From Myxococcales bacterium (lineage in GTDB: Bacteria; Myxococcota; Polyangia; Nannocystales; Nannocystaceae), in NCBI GenBank assembly GCA_016793465.1, contig JAEUJW010000040.1:321488-385487 (forward strand): DNA of 64,000 nucleotides. The letters run 5' to 3'. The translations under genes were made by a program, and so were the position numbers. The notes under the pieces are model-generated. The model was not told the DNA's origin. It saw nothing but the letters and a program-made list of their open reading frames with translations, and did no database searches. Positions 1 through 8,057 of this stretch are shown in pieces. Every line of letters starts with the position of its first letter. Position 1 is the first letter of the stretch.

Positions 1-2
1 AG

Positions 3-638
3 CAGGTGCTCCCCTACAAGTACTGGGGGAAGTCTTACCTGGCCGCCCACGCCCCGTTCCGCGGCGGCGACGAGGACTTCCACTGGCGCGTCTACGCCGG
101 CGCCGCCAACCAGAAGTTCTCCCTCGACCCCAACCCCGGCGTGCCCAACTTCTCGCTGAAGGAGGTCGGCGAGTTCAAGGACATCGTCATCACCGGCAAC
201 GTCAAGAGCTTCGCCTTCAAGTCGGGCGACCCCTTCATGGCCGTCCAGCTGCTCGCCGGCCACCAGGAGTCCGGCGACATCGCCGACCCCGCGATGTTCC
301 AGTCGATCCCCGTGCAGCAGCACCTCAACCGCTACGTGTTCGTCACCGGCAAGAACTACGCCCAGAACTTCGCCCAGGTGATCCGCAAGAAGAACGGCCC
401 GCCCGTCTTCATCAACGGCGTCGAGATCGGCCCGTGGGAGCTCGTCAACGTGTCCGTCAGCGGCGGCGACGTCAGCTCCGACGTGTGCGACTGGCCGCTC
501 GACCCCGACGAGTCCAGGTCCTACCTCGCCGAGTCCGAGGGCCCGTTCGGCGTCAACGTCATCGGCTACGACGACACCACCGCCTACGCCTACCCCGCCG
601 GCATGGCCCTGAAGCCCCTCAACCCCGACGACCTGTGA
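3..638 (+). CDS. IgGFc-binding-like surface protein, C-terminal part
   Basis: The reading frame is open to the left edge, so only the last 211 residues are present. The fragment resembles the C-terminal half of the complete protein at 27034-28932: beta-rich segments followed by a terminal pattern of an adverse-free stretch ending in GVNVIGYDD and an aromatic tail (compare GISVYGVQNF there). This matches the IgGFc-binding N-terminal-like domain common in secreted myxobacterial proteins. It probably acts at the cell surface, perhaps in adhesion, but the ligand is unknown. A strong hairpin terminator follows 65 bases after the stop. The true start lies outside the window; an in-frame GTG at position 6 is not likely to be it. 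Confidence 0.7.
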   Translation, partial: QVLPYKYWGKSYLAAHAPFRGGDEDFHWRVYAGAANQKFSLDPNPGVPNFSLKEVGEFKDIVITGNVKSFAFKSGDPFMAVQLLAGHQESGDIADPAMFQSIPVQQHLNRYVFVTGKNYAQNFAQVIRKKNGPPVFINGVEIGPWELVNVSVSGGDVSSDVCDWPLDPDESRSYLAESEGPFGVNVIGYDDTTAYAYPAGMALKPLNPDDL

Positions 639-703
639 CGCCGCGGTCACCGGACCGCCGCCAGAAATTCATGCCCTGGCCCCAGGGCGACAGGCCTCGA
701 CCC

Positions 704-733
704 ACCGCCGGTGTCCACCCACCGGCGGTTTTT
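704..733 (+). terminator. Rho-independent terminator
   Basis: A perfect 10-bp stem (ACCGCCGGTG with CACCGGCGGT) and a 6-nt loop run into TTTTT. It ends transcription of the upstream IgGFc-binding-like gene just before the next promoter. Confidence 0.85.
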
Positions 734-737
734 CGCT

Positions 738-743
738 ACCCTG
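738..743 (+). promoter_or_regulatory. -10 element of a leaderless promoter
   Basis: TACCCT lies exactly 7 bases before the ATG at 750. With the usual 6-8 base distance from -10 to the transcription start, the mRNA would begin at or next to the start codon. No ribosome binding site is visible. Confidence 0.6.
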
Positions 744-749
744 GCGTCC

Positions 750-2186
750 ATGCGATTCGCTTGGTCTACCGCCCTCCTCCCGGCCGCCCTCTCGCTCGCC
801 TGCAGCAACGAGGCCCCGCCGCTCGTCACCGACACCAACTCCGCCACCGAGGTCCAGGGCGAGTCGACCGCCCTCTCGACCTCCCCGACCCAGACCTCGC
901 AAGAGGCCACCTCCGACGCCCCCCCGACCACCGGCGGCGACGACAGCTTCACCGGCACCGGCACCGCCACCTCGCCGCCCGGCACCTCGACCAGCGTCGC
1001 CACCACCGAGGCCGACACCACCATGGGCATCGGCGAGTCCACCGGCATCGGCAGCGACGAGACCGGCCCCGAGACCTCTACCCTCGACACCACCGCCAGC
1101 GAGTCGAGCACCGGCGCGCCCGACCCGAGCTGTCAGGACGGCGCCCAGAACGGCGACGAGACCGACGAGGACTGCGGCGGCCCGCTCTGCGACCCCTGCG
1201 CCGCCGACCAGACGTGCATGGTCGAGTCCGACTGCGCGAGCAACGTCTGCAGCGAGAACTCCTGCGCCGCCCCGACCTGCGTCGACACCGTCAAGAACGG
1301 CGACGAGACCGACGTCGACTGCGGCGGCGACACCTGCGACGCCTGCGAGGACGGCGAGTCGTGCGTCGACCAGAACGACTGCCTGAGCGGCGTGTGCAAG
1401 GACCAGCTGTGCGAGCCCGCCTCCTGCGCCGACGCCGTGCAGAACCAGGACGAGTCCGACGTCGACTGCGGCGGCGCCACCTGCGACCCCTGCCTCGACG
1501 GCGACGAGTGCCTCGTCGAGGCCGACTGCGTCAGCGGCGTGTGCCTCAACAACGTGTGCGAGGCGGCCACCTGCGAGGACGGCGTCAAGAACCAGGACGA
1601 GTCCGACATCGACTGCGGCGGCGACATCTGCGCGCCCTGCCAGCTCATGGGCCTCATCCTCAACGAGGTCGACTACGACACCGTGGGCACCGACAACGCC
1701 GAGTTCGTCGAGATCTACAACAACACCGGCGCGCCGGTCAGCCTGGTCGGCGTCCGCCTGATCCTCGTCAACGGCTCCAACAACACGCCCTACCTCAACC
1801 TCGACCTCTCGAGCGGGGTCGCGCTCGCCCAGGGCCAGTACCTCGTGGTCGCCAACGCCGACTTCGTGGTCCCGCCCGAGGCCGTGCACGTCAACTTCGC
1901 CAAGCTCAGCGACAACCTGCAAAACGACATGGAGGGCGTCGCCCTCGTCGACACCGCGGCCAACAAGCTGCTGGACGCCCTGTCCTACGAGGGCTCGGTC
2001 ACCATGGCCAACCTGCCCGGCCTCGGCGTCACCAGCCTCGTCGAGGGCGCCGCCTTCGGCTCGTCCGACAACAACAACAACCCCCGCACGCTGTCCCGCT
2101 GGCCCAACGGCAACGACAAGAACAACGCCGCCACCGACTGGGTGCTGTCCACCACCCCGACCCCCGGCGTCGCCAACAAGAAGTAG
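750..2186 (+). CDS. Lipoprotein with Cys-rich repeats and C-terminal lamin-tail domain
   Basis: The 478-residue protein starts with a signal peptide and a lipobox (LSLAC, Cys18). A Thr/Ser/Gly/Asp linker of about 105 residues follows. From about residue 128 come four repeats of roughly 48 residues of the form C-DG--N-DETD-DCGG--C--C, each followed by DC-SGVC-type pairs. The last 180 residues (from LILNEVDYD) look like a lamin tail domain (LTD), a beta-sandwich found in bacterial surface proteins. The likely location is the outer membrane surface; its partner is unknown. The ATG at 750 is preferred over an in-frame upstream GTG at 711 because it begins the signal peptide and has a TACCCT -10 element 7 bases before it. 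Confidence 0.85.
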   Translation: MRFAWSTALLPAALSLACSNEAPPLVTDTNSATEVQGESTALSTSPTQTSQEATSDAPPTTGGDDSFTGTGTATSPPGTSTSVATTEADTTMGIGESTGIGSDETGPETSTLDTTASESSTGAPDPSCQDGAQNGDETDEDCGGPLCDPCAADQTCMVESDCASNVCSENSCAAPTCVDTVKNGDETDVDCGGDTCDACEDGESCVDQNDCLSGVCKDQLCEPASCADAVQNQDESDVDCGGATCDPCLDGDECLVEADCVSGVCLNNVCEAATCEDGVKNQDESDIDCGGDICAPCQLMGLILNEVDYDTVGTDNAEFVEIYNNTGAPVSLVGVRLILVNGSNNTPYLNLDLSSGVALAQGQYLVVANADFVVPPEAVHVNFAKLSDNLQNDMEGVALVDTAANKLLDALSYEGSVTMANLPGLGVTSLVEGAAFGSSDNNNNPRTLSRWPNGNDKNNAATDWVLSTTPTPGVANKK

Positions 2187-2238
2187 CCCCGCGTTTGCGC
2201 GCGCCCCCGCCGGCTTGTCGCCGGCCGCCTCCGCCGGG

Positions 2239-2244
2239 TAAAAG
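2239..2244 (+). promoter_or_regulatory. Possible -10 element before the amidase
   Basis: TAAAAG followed by T lies 6 bases before the GTG at 2251, matching the leaderless spacing seen elsewhere in the window. Confidence 0.4.
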
Positions 2245-2250
2245 TCGGCG

Positions 2251-3747
2251 GTGGCCGGCTTCGCCGAAATGTCCAACTACGACGGCCTCGGCCTCGCCGC
2301 GCTCGTGCGCGCCGGGGACGTGGCCCCCCTCGACCTCGTCGAAGAGGTCATCGCCCGCATCGCCCGCGTCGACGCCCAGCTCGGCTCGGTCGTCACGCCG
2401 ATGTACGACGAGGCCCGCCGCGTCGCCCGCGGCCCGCTGCCCGCAGGCCCGCTCAGCGGCGTCCCGTTCTTGATCAAAGACCTGATCGCCGCCTGGTCCG
2501 GGGTGCCCACGCGCAACGGCTCGCGCTTCTACCGCGACGACGTGCCCGACTTCGACAGCGAGCTGGTCCGCCGCTACAAGGCCGCCGGCCTGATCGGCGT
2601 GGCCAAGACCGCGACGTCCGAGCTCGGCGTGACCCCGTTCGTCGAGACCGCCGCCCACGGCGACGTCCACAACCCGTGGGACCCGTCGCGCATCACCGGC
2701 GGCTCGAGCGGCGGCTCGGCCGCGGCCGTGGCGGCCCGCATCGTCCCGTTCGCCACCGGCGGCGACGGCGGCGGGTCGATCCGCATCCCCGCCGCCTGCT
2801 GCGGCGTGTTCGGCCTGAAGCCCACCCGCGGCCGCACCCCCTGCGGCCCCGACCACAGCGTGCTGTGGCAGGGCGCCGCCATCCAGCACGTCATCACCCG
2901 CTCGGTCCGCGACTCCGCCGCCGTGCTCGACGCCACCTGCGCCCCCGAGGTCGGCGCGCCCTACTACCCGCCGCCGCCGGCCCGCCCCTACCTCGAAGAA
3001 GCCGCCCGCGACCCGGCCCGCCTGCGCATCGCGTTCAGCACCCGCCCGCTGCTCGGCGGCGCCGTCGACCCCGCCTGCGTCGCCGCCGTCGCCGACGCCG
3101 CGCACCTGCTCGAGGGCCTCGGCCACGACATCGTCGAGGCCACGCCCGAGGTCGACGCCTCCGCGTTCTCCCGCGCCTTCTTCACCATGATCTGCGGCGA
3201 GGTCGCCCACGAGATCTCCGCCGCCGAGCGCCGCCTCGGCCGCAAGGCGAAGTTCCGCGACTTCGAGTTCCAGACCTGGGCCCTGCGCATGCTCGGCCGC
3301 ACCACCTCCGCCGCCGACTTCATCGCCGCCCAGCACGCCCTCGACGCCGCCGCCCGCCGCGTCGCCCCGTTCTTCGCGGCGCACGACGTCCTCCTCACCC
3401 CCACCCTCGCCAGGCCCCCCGTCCGCCACCACACCCTGCAGCCGCAGGGGGCCGAGGCCGCCGTCATGAAGGCCCTCGGCAGCCTCCGCGCCGGCCGCAC
3501 GCTGAACCTCCTGCTCAGCCTCACCCCCAGCGTCGACCGCGTCTACGAGTTCATCCCCTTCACCCCCGTGTTCAACATCACCGGCCAGCCCGCCATGTCG
3601 GTCCCGCTGCACTGGACCGCCGAGGGCCTGCCGATCGGCGTGCAGTTCGTCGGCCGCTACGCCGACGAGGCCACGCTGTTCAACCTCGCCGGCCAGCTCG
3701 AGCGCGCCCGCCCGTGGGCCGACCGCGTCCCGCCGATCCACGCCTGA
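2251..3747 (+). CDS. Amidase signature family hydrolase
   Basis: The 498-residue protein has the full amidase signature: catalytic Lys76 in LIKDL, the cis-Ser within GGSSGGS (about residues 150-156), and the nucleophile Ser176 in DGGGSIRIPA. Family members hydrolyse amides or, as GatA, make Gln-tRNA. This one is not next to gatB or gatC and has a long C-terminal half more like stand-alone aliphatic or aryl amidases, so the substrate is open. It is probably cytoplasmic. GTG at 2251 is used as the start; an in-frame ATG at 2269 is an alternative. A ChaC-like gene follows 31 bases downstream on the same strand. Confidence 0.85.
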   Translation: MAGFAEMSNYDGLGLAALVRAGDVAPLDLVEEVIARIARVDAQLGSVVTPMYDEARRVARGPLPAGPLSGVPFLIKDLIAAWSGVPTRNGSRFYRDDVPDFDSELVRRYKAAGLIGVAKTATSELGVTPFVETAAHGDVHNPWDPSRITGGSSGGSAAAVAARIVPFATGGDGGGSIRIPAACCGVFGLKPTRGRTPCGPDHSVLWQGAAIQHVITRSVRDSAAVLDATCAPEVGAPYYPPPPARPYLEEAARDPARLRIAFSTRPLLGGAVDPACVAAVADAAHLLEGLGHDIVEATPEVDASAFSRAFFTMICGEVAHEISAAERRLGRKAKFRDFEFQTWALRMLGRTTSAADFIAAQHALDAAARRVAPFFAAHDVLLTPTLARPPVRHHTLQPQGAEAAVMKALGSLRAGRTLNLLLSLTPSVDRVYEFIPFTPVFNITGQPAMSVPLHWTAEGLPIGVQFVGRYADEATLFNLAGQLERARPWADRVPPIHA

Positions 3748-3778
3748 CGACCTGTCCCGAGAGACAGCCGCCCTCGAC

Positions 3779-4333
3779 ATGCAGACGACCTCCGACGTGT
3801 GGCTGTTCGGCTACGGCTCGCTGGTCTGGCGCCCGGCCTTCGACCACCTCGAGCGCCGCCCCGCCTTCATCGACGGCTGGGCCCGCCGCTTCTGGCAGGG
3901 TTCGCCCGACCACCGCGGCCTCCCCGAGGACCCCGGCCGCGTCGTCACCCTGATCTCCGCCCCCGCGGCCCGCTGCCACGGCGTCGCCTACCGCATCGCC
4001 GCCGACGCCGCCGCCGAGGTGTTCGCCGGCCTCGACCACCGCGAGCGCGGCGGCTACGCCTCGCTCGCCCTGCCCGTGCACTTCACCGACCCGCGCGGCG
4101 AACCCCTCGGCGAGTCCGCCGAGGCCCGCATGTACCTCGCCACCGCCGACAACCCCCACTTCCTCGGCGACGCCCCGCTCCCCGCGATCGCCGCCCACAT
4201 CGTCCGCTGCCACGGCCCCAGCGGCGCCAACCTCGACTACCTGCTGCGCCTCGCCGAGGCCCTGCGCGAGCTCGGAGCCGACGACGACCACGTGTTCACC
4301 CTCGAGCGCCTCGCCCGCGCCCTGACTTTTTAA
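3779..4333 (+). CDS. Gamma-glutamylcyclotransferase, ChaC-like
   Basis: The 184-residue protein carries the signature FGYGSLVW near its N-terminus and a conserved acidic stretch at DHRERGGY, as in the ChaC branch of gamma-glutamylcyclotransferases. These enzymes cleave glutathione or other gamma-glutamyl peptides to 5-oxoproline. The length fits ChaC. The gene lies 31 bases after the amidase and may be co-transcribed with it, which would place two amide-bond enzymes together. The stop codon TAA sits in an unusual TTTTTAA run in an otherwise GC-rich region. Confidence 0.85.
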   Translation: MQTTSDVWLFGYGSLVWRPAFDHLERRPAFIDGWARRFWQGSPDHRGLPEDPGRVVTLISAPAARCHGVAYRIAADAAAEVFAGLDHRERGGYASLALPVHFTDPRGEPLGESAEARMYLATADNPHFLGDAPLPAIAAHIVRCHGPSGANLDYLLRLAEALRELGADDDHVFTLERLARALTF

Positions 4334-4360
4334 TCGTCAAACAAACAATCGACCGATCAC

Positions 4361-4495
4361 CCCACCGTTCGTTCGCCCGCGCCGAGCCGCCGACCCACAC
4401 CCGATCCCACCGCTCGTTCGCCCGAGCCTCACCCGCCGGCCACAGCCGGACCCACCGCTCATTCGCCCGACCCTCGCCGCCGGCCCACACCCGGA
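4361..4495. repeat. 45-bp tandem repeat, three copies
   Basis: Three head-to-tail copies of a 45-base unit begin with CCCACCG at 4361, 4406 and 4451, and a partial fourth begins at 4496. The copies differ at scattered bases. The unit length is a multiple of three and all copies stay open in one forward frame, but nothing else suggests coding. The rest of 4334-4714 is low-complexity C-rich sequence with no gene I can support. Confidence 0.85.
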
Positions 4496-4714
4496 CCCAC
4501 CGCCTCGCAAGGCGCCGCCGAGGCTCCACCCTCGCAACGCGCCCACACGCCCCGCGCCCGCCGCCCGCGACCGTTCGCCCGCGCAGCAACGCGCCGCCGA
4601 GGCTCCGCCCTCGCATCCACGCGCCCACCCGCCCCGCGACCGCTCGCCCGCCGCCCGCGACCGTTCACCCGCGCCGCCCCGTCGCCGCCTCGCCGCCTCG
4701 CGGACACTGCGGGC

Positions 4715-4840
4715 ATGGCCACCGCCCTCATTAAAATCGCCGCGATCGTCGCGCTCGCGCTCGCGCTCGCGCCGGTCGTGCTGCTCGCCCTCGCCCTCCT
4801 CCCGCTCGTCGACCTGCGCGCCCTGGAGACCGCCCCGTGA
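4715..4840 (+). CDS. 41-residue membrane peptide coupled to sugar transferase
   Basis: An ATG at 4715 opens a 41-residue frame starting MATALIKIAAIVALALALAP. It is almost entirely hydrophobic, with one or two membrane segments (about residues 4-33) and a short polar end. Its TGA at 4838-4840 overlaps the GTG start of the sugar transferase (sequence GTGA), so the two are probably translationally coupled. The peptide may stabilise or localise the transferase; this is inference. No homologue is recognised. Confidence 0.5.
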   Translation: MATALIKIAAIVALALALAPVVLLALALLPLVDLRALETAP

Positions 4841-5418
4841 CCCGCAAGCGCCTGTTCGACCTCGTGCTCCTGCTCCCGCTGGTCCCGCTGTTCGCGACCC
4901 TGGTCGGCGCGCTCGCCCTGATCGTGCTCGTCGTCGACGGCCGCCCGGCGTTCTTCGCCCAGCCCCGCGTCGGCGTCGGCGGAAAGCTCTTCACCGTCTG
5001 GAAGCTGCGCACGATGACCTGCGAGCCCGACCCCAGGGACCGCCGCCCGACCCGCTTCGGCCAGTGGCTGCGCCAGCGCGGCCTCGACGAGCTGCCCCAA
5101 TTATTTAATATCCTGATCGGCGACATGAGCCTGGTCGGCCCGCGCCCGCTGACCCCCGCCGACGCCGAGCGCCTGACCGCCCTGCACCCGCCGTTCGCCG
5201 CTCGCTTCGCCGTCCCGCCCGGCCTCACCGGCCTCGCCCAGGTCTGCCTGGCCCAGGGCGTCGCCCTCACCAGCGAGCTCGACGCCACCTACGTGCGCAC
5301 CCGCAGCGCCGCCCTCGACCTGAAGATCCTCCTGCGCACCGCCTGGATGAACCTCGTCGGCAAACAGCGCGGCCACCTGCGCCGCGAGGGCCTCACCGCC
5401 GCCACCCCGGACACCTGA
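4837..5418 (+). CDS. Polyprenyl-phosphate sugar-1-phosphate transferase (bacterial sugar transferase family)
   Basis: The 193-residue protein has an N-terminal membrane segment (about residues 4-28). The core motifs of the bacterial sugar transferase family (PF02397) follow: VWKLRTM, the Leu-Asp-Glu-Leu-Pro-Gln pattern, and GDMSLVGPRPLT. These enzymes transfer a sugar-1-phosphate to undecaprenyl phosphate, the first membrane step of polysaccharide or glycan assembly. The short length, lacking the four extra N-terminal helices of WcaJ/WbaP, matches the minimal PglC-like class. No other glycan genes are adjacent. The GTG start overlaps the stop of the upstream membrane peptide. Confidence 0.9.
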   Translation: MTRKRLFDLVLLLPLVPLFATLVGALALIVLVVDGRPAFFAQPRVGVGGKLFTVWKLRTMTCEPDPRDRRPTRFGQWLRQRGLDELPQLFNILIGDMSLVGPRPLTPADAERLTALHPPFAARFAVPPGLTGLAQVCLAQGVALTSELDATYVRTRSAALDLKILLRTAWMNLVGKQRGHLRREGLTAATPDT

Positions 5419-5463
5419 GCCCGCCTCCTTCGACCTCTCCCGATCGATCTCCCCTCGCGCGTG

Positions 5464-5677
5464 ATCCGCTCGCAACCTCGTCTCCTGTTCTCCTCGCGCC
5501 ATCCGCTCGCACCCTCGTCTCCTGTTCCCCTCGCGCCATCCGCTCGCATCCTGTTCTCCTCGCGCCATCCGCTCGCACCCTCGTCTCCTGTTCTCCTCGC
5601 GCCATCCGCTCGCACCCTCGTCTCCTGTTCTCCTCGCGTGCTCCGCTCGCACCCTCACCTCCTGTTCCCCTCGCCTC
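5464..5677. repeat. 37-bp tandem repeat, about six copies
   Basis: Units start at 5464, 5501, 5538, 5567, 5604 and 5641 with ATCCGCTCGCA or close variants. The third unit is shortened to 29 bases by an internal 8-base deletion. The copies are nearly identical and have no unique spacers, so this is a minisatellite, not a CRISPR array. It fills most of the 5419-5705 gap between the sugar transferase and the histidine kinase. Confidence 0.9.
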
Positions 5678-5705
5678 GCGCATCGACGTATCCTCGCCCC
5701 CTCCC

Positions 5706-6710
5706 TTGAGCCTGCTCCGCCACACCCTCGGCGCCGTCCTCGGCCCGCGCCGCCTCGTGCCCATCGTCCTGGTCAGCGTCCCCCTGGTCGCCGCCCAGCA
5801 CAGCCTCTCGCGCGACCCGCTGGCCATGCCGCTCGGCGTCGTCCTGTGCCTCGCCTTCGCCCTGCTCGCGCCGTGGCTGTGGCGCCTGCTCGCCCCTCGC
5901 GGCGCCGTCGGCCTCCTGGCCTATGGGACAGCCGGCCTGGTCGTCATCGGCACCCTCGGGCTCGTGGTCCCGCGCCTGCTCGGGCTCGGCGCCACCCTGC
6001 TCACCGGCCGCGAGAGCATCGTCGTCACCCTCGCCCTGTTCTGGGTCGGCGGCTGGGGCCTCGGCCGCGACATCGAGCTCGAGGCCGGCCTCGCCCGCGA
6101 ACGCGCCCGCGCCGAGGCCCTCGCCCGCGAGGCCGAGCGCGCCCAGCTGCTCGCCGTGCGCAACCACCTCGACCCTCACTTCCTGTTCAACACGCTCAAC
6201 GCGATCGCCGAGTGGTGCCGCACCGACGGCGAGGTCGCCGAGCGCGCGATCCTCCAGCTCTCGAGCATGCTGCGCACCATCCTCGCCGGCGTCCCGCTCG
6301 CCGCCTGGCCGCTCCAGCGCGAGCTGGCCCTCTGCCGCGACCTGTTCGCCCTCCACCTCATCCGCGACCCCGACATGTTCAGCCTCGTCGTCGACGGCGA
6401 CCCCGGCGACATCCACGTCCCCCCGCTGATCCTCCTCCCGCTCGCCGAAAATTCAATTAAACACGGCCCCGCCGCCGGCCACCGCGGCGAGGTCCGCCTG
6501 ACCGTCGCCCGCACCGACGTCGTCAGCATCACCCTCGACAACCCCGGCCCCTACCGCGGCCCGCGCGACGGCGGCGAGGGCGTGCCGACCGTGCACAAGC
6601 GCCTCGCCCTCGCCTATGCTGGCCGGGCCTCGCTCACCCTCGCGGCCACGCCGACCGGCACCCGCGCCACCATGATCCTCCCGACCGCCCCGCCCACGGT
6701 CCACACCTGA
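5706..6710 (+). CDS. LytS-like sensor histidine kinase
   Basis: The N-terminal ~120 residues contain about four hydrophobic segments and no recognisable ligand domain. A short coiled-coil-like Arg/Glu/Ala stretch (about 128-148) leads into the His_kinase motif (PF06580) LDPHFLFNTLNAIAEW, with phospho-acceptor His158. The ATP-binding domain contains LAENSIKHG (N box). The protein would autophosphorylate and pass phosphate to the LytTR regulator encoded 26 bases downstream. The start is taken as TTG at 5706; a TATCCT -10-like element ends 11 bases before it. Confidence 0.85.
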   Translation: MSLLRHTLGAVLGPRRLVPIVLVSVPLVAAQHSLSRDPLAMPLGVVLCLAFALLAPWLWRLLAPRGAVGLLAYGTAGLVVIGTLGLVVPRLLGLGATLLTGRESIVVTLALFWVGGWGLGRDIELEAGLARERARAEALAREAERAQLLAVRNHLDPHFLFNTLNAIAEWCRTDGEVAERAILQLSSMLRTILAGVPLAAWPLQRELALCRDLFALHLIRDPDMFSLVVDGDPGDIHVPPLILLPLAENSIKHGPAAGHRGEVRLTVARTDVVSITLDNPGPYRGPRDGGEGVPTVHKRLALAYAGRASLTLAATPTGTRATMILPTAPPTVHT

Positions 6711-6736
6711 CCCTTCGGACACCTGACCCTTCGGAC
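6705..6736 (+). repeat. 16-bp perfect tandem duplication before the response regulator
   Basis: ACCTGACCCTTCGGAC occurs at 6705-6720 and again at 6721-6736, ending directly at the ATG of the response regulator. The first copy contains the kinase stop codon TGA. No Shine-Dalgarno sequence is present between the genes. Confidence 0.9.
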
Positions 6737-7468
6737 ATGCCGCCGCTCCCCCTCCGCATCCTCGTCGCCGACGACGAGCAGCTCGCGCGCAAGCGCCTCG
6801 TCCGCCTGCTCGCCGACCTCCCCGCCGCCGAGCTCGCCGGCGAGTGCGCCAGCGGCCAGGAGGTCCTCGCCCACATCTCCGCCCCGGGCGCCGACGTCGA
6901 CGTCGTGCTCCTCGACATCGCCATGCCCGGCCTCAGCGGCCTCGAGACCGGCGCCCTGCTGCCCGAGGACGGCCCCTACGTCATCTTCACCACCGCCCAC
7001 AGCGAGCACGCCCTCGCCGCCTTCGACCTCGGCGCCGTCGACTATTTATTAAAGCCGATCGACGCGGTGCGGCTCGGCAAGGCCCTCGCGCGCGCGCGTC
7101 ACCGCCTCGGCGTCGAGGCCCGCCCCGCGCCCGCCGACTTCGTGCGCCTGCCCGTGACCACGCGCCAGGGCATCCGGCTGATCGACCCGCGCGACCTCTC
7201 GCATGCCGTCTTCGACGGCGAGCTCGTCACCCTGCACACCGGCGCCGGCCCGCTGCTCACCGACTTCTCGCTGCAGGACCTCGAGGACCGCCTGCCCGCC
7301 GGCGTGTTCGAACGCGTCCACCGCCGCGCCCTCATCAACCTCGAGAAGCTCGCCTGCCTCGACCCCGTGGAGACCGGCGGTTACACCGCCCGCATGCAAA
7401 ACGGCGACCTCGTGGCGATCTCCCGCCAGGCCGCGCGTCGCCTCCGCCGCCGCCTCGGCCTCACCTGA
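6737..7468 (+). CDS. LytTR-family response regulator
   Basis: The 243-residue protein has a receiver domain (residues 7-125; acidic pocket DDE at 12-14, phospho-acceptor Asp60 in LLDIAMPG, Lys in LLKPID). A LytTR DNA-binding domain covers about 138-240, with the typical FERVHRRALINLEKL stretch. It should be the partner of the LytS-like kinase just upstream and control nearby or distant promoters when phosphorylated. The codons around DYLLKP (7041-7055) use TAT TTA TTA, very rare for this GC-rich genome. Confidence 0.9.
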   Translation: MPPLPLRILVADDEQLARKRLVRLLADLPAAELAGECASGQEVLAHISAPGADVDVVLLDIAMPGLSGLETGALLPEDGPYVIFTTAHSEHALAAFDLGAVDYLLKPIDAVRLGKALARARHRLGVEARPAPADFVRLPVTTRQGIRLIDPRDLSHAVFDGELVTLHTGAGPLLTDFSLQDLEDRLPAGVFERVHRRALINLEKLACLDPVETGGYTARMQNGDLVAISRQAARRLRRRLGLT

Positions 7469-7500
7469 GATCGAGCCCCGAGAAAGTTCACGGCGAGCTG

Positions 7501-7506
7501 TAGGGT
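7501..7506 (+). promoter_or_regulatory. Possible -10 element before the TolQ-like gene
   Basis: TAGGGT lies 68 bases before the ATG at 7575. That gene also has an AGGAG ribosome binding site, so it would have a conventional leader. Confidence 0.35.
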
Positions 7507-7574
7507 TCGCCTCATCAAAGGCACTGCAGGGACCAGACGCGGTCGCCGCCCGGCCGCGCAGGAGCATCGGTCCC

Positions 7575-7946
7575 ATGGAAGACTTCGCCACGTTCTATCA
7601 GTACGGTGGGTTCTTCAACCACGTCGTCAGCTTGCTCGCCCTGTCCGCCGTCGTCTCGCTGATCATGCACAGGCTCGGCGCGCGCCGCGACGACCCGCGG
7701 TTCCTCGCGCTCGCCGACCGCTTCACCGCCATCGGCGTCGCCGCCGGCGTGCTCGGCACCGTCTTCAACCTCATCGAGATGAACGCCGCCCTCCTCACCG
7801 TGCCCGCGGAGATGGCCGCGCAGGCCGGCCATCGCGCCCTCACCATCGTGCCGGTGCCGCTGTGCTGGGCCCTGCTCTGCGCGATCCCGCTGTGGGTCGC
7901 GACCACCTGCCTGCGCCACCGCCTGCCCGCCCCCGCGCGCGCCTGA
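7575..7946 (+). CDS. Small three-helix membrane protein, TolQ/MotA-like
   Basis: This 123-residue protein has three hydrophobic segments (about 12-31, 53-75 and 92-112). The pattern of a lone N-terminal helix, then GVLGTVFNLIEMNAAL, then a helix near CAIPLWV, recalls the conserved core of MotA/TolQ/ExbB proton-channel subunits, but it is much shorter than those proteins. The AGGAG at 7561-7565 supports the start. It stands directly upstream of the membrane-anchored sigma factor, separated by a terminator, so a functional link is possible but unproven. It could also be an unrelated membrane protein. Confidence 0.6.
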   Translation: MEDFATFYQYGGFFNHVVSLLALSAVVSLIMHRLGARRDDPRFLALADRFTAIGVAAGVLGTVFNLIEMNAALLTVPAEMAAQAGHRALTIVPVPLCWALLCAIPLWVATTCLRHRLPAPARA

Positions 7947-7966
7947 AACCGCGTTCGACGAGCATG

Positions 7967-7998
7967 GCGGGCGGCCCACGAGCCCGGGCCGCCCGCCA
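7967..7998 (+). terminator. Hairpin terminator after the TolQ-like gene
   Basis: A perfect 12-bp stem (GGCGGGCGGCCC with GGGCCGCCCGCC) and an 8-base loop are followed by AAAATTATTTCT, an AT-rich tail in a GC-rich region. Confidence 0.7.
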
Positions 7999-8057
7999 AA
8001 ATTATTTCTCCGCGCTCGTGTAGTGTTTCAGGACCCGGCGACACCGTACCCCTCGCC

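Noticed and set aside
434..2473. Long Arg-rich open frames such as 434-2473, 2676-3953, 18283-20709 and 30256-32955
   Set aside because: They overlap well-supported genes in other frames and encode only Arg/Pro/Ala/His-rich sequence, as expected from GC-rich shadows.
5464..5677. Possible CRISPR array (regular 37-bp repeats)
   Set aside because: The units are directly adjacent with no unique spacers, one is internally deleted, and no cas genes are near. It is a minisatellite.
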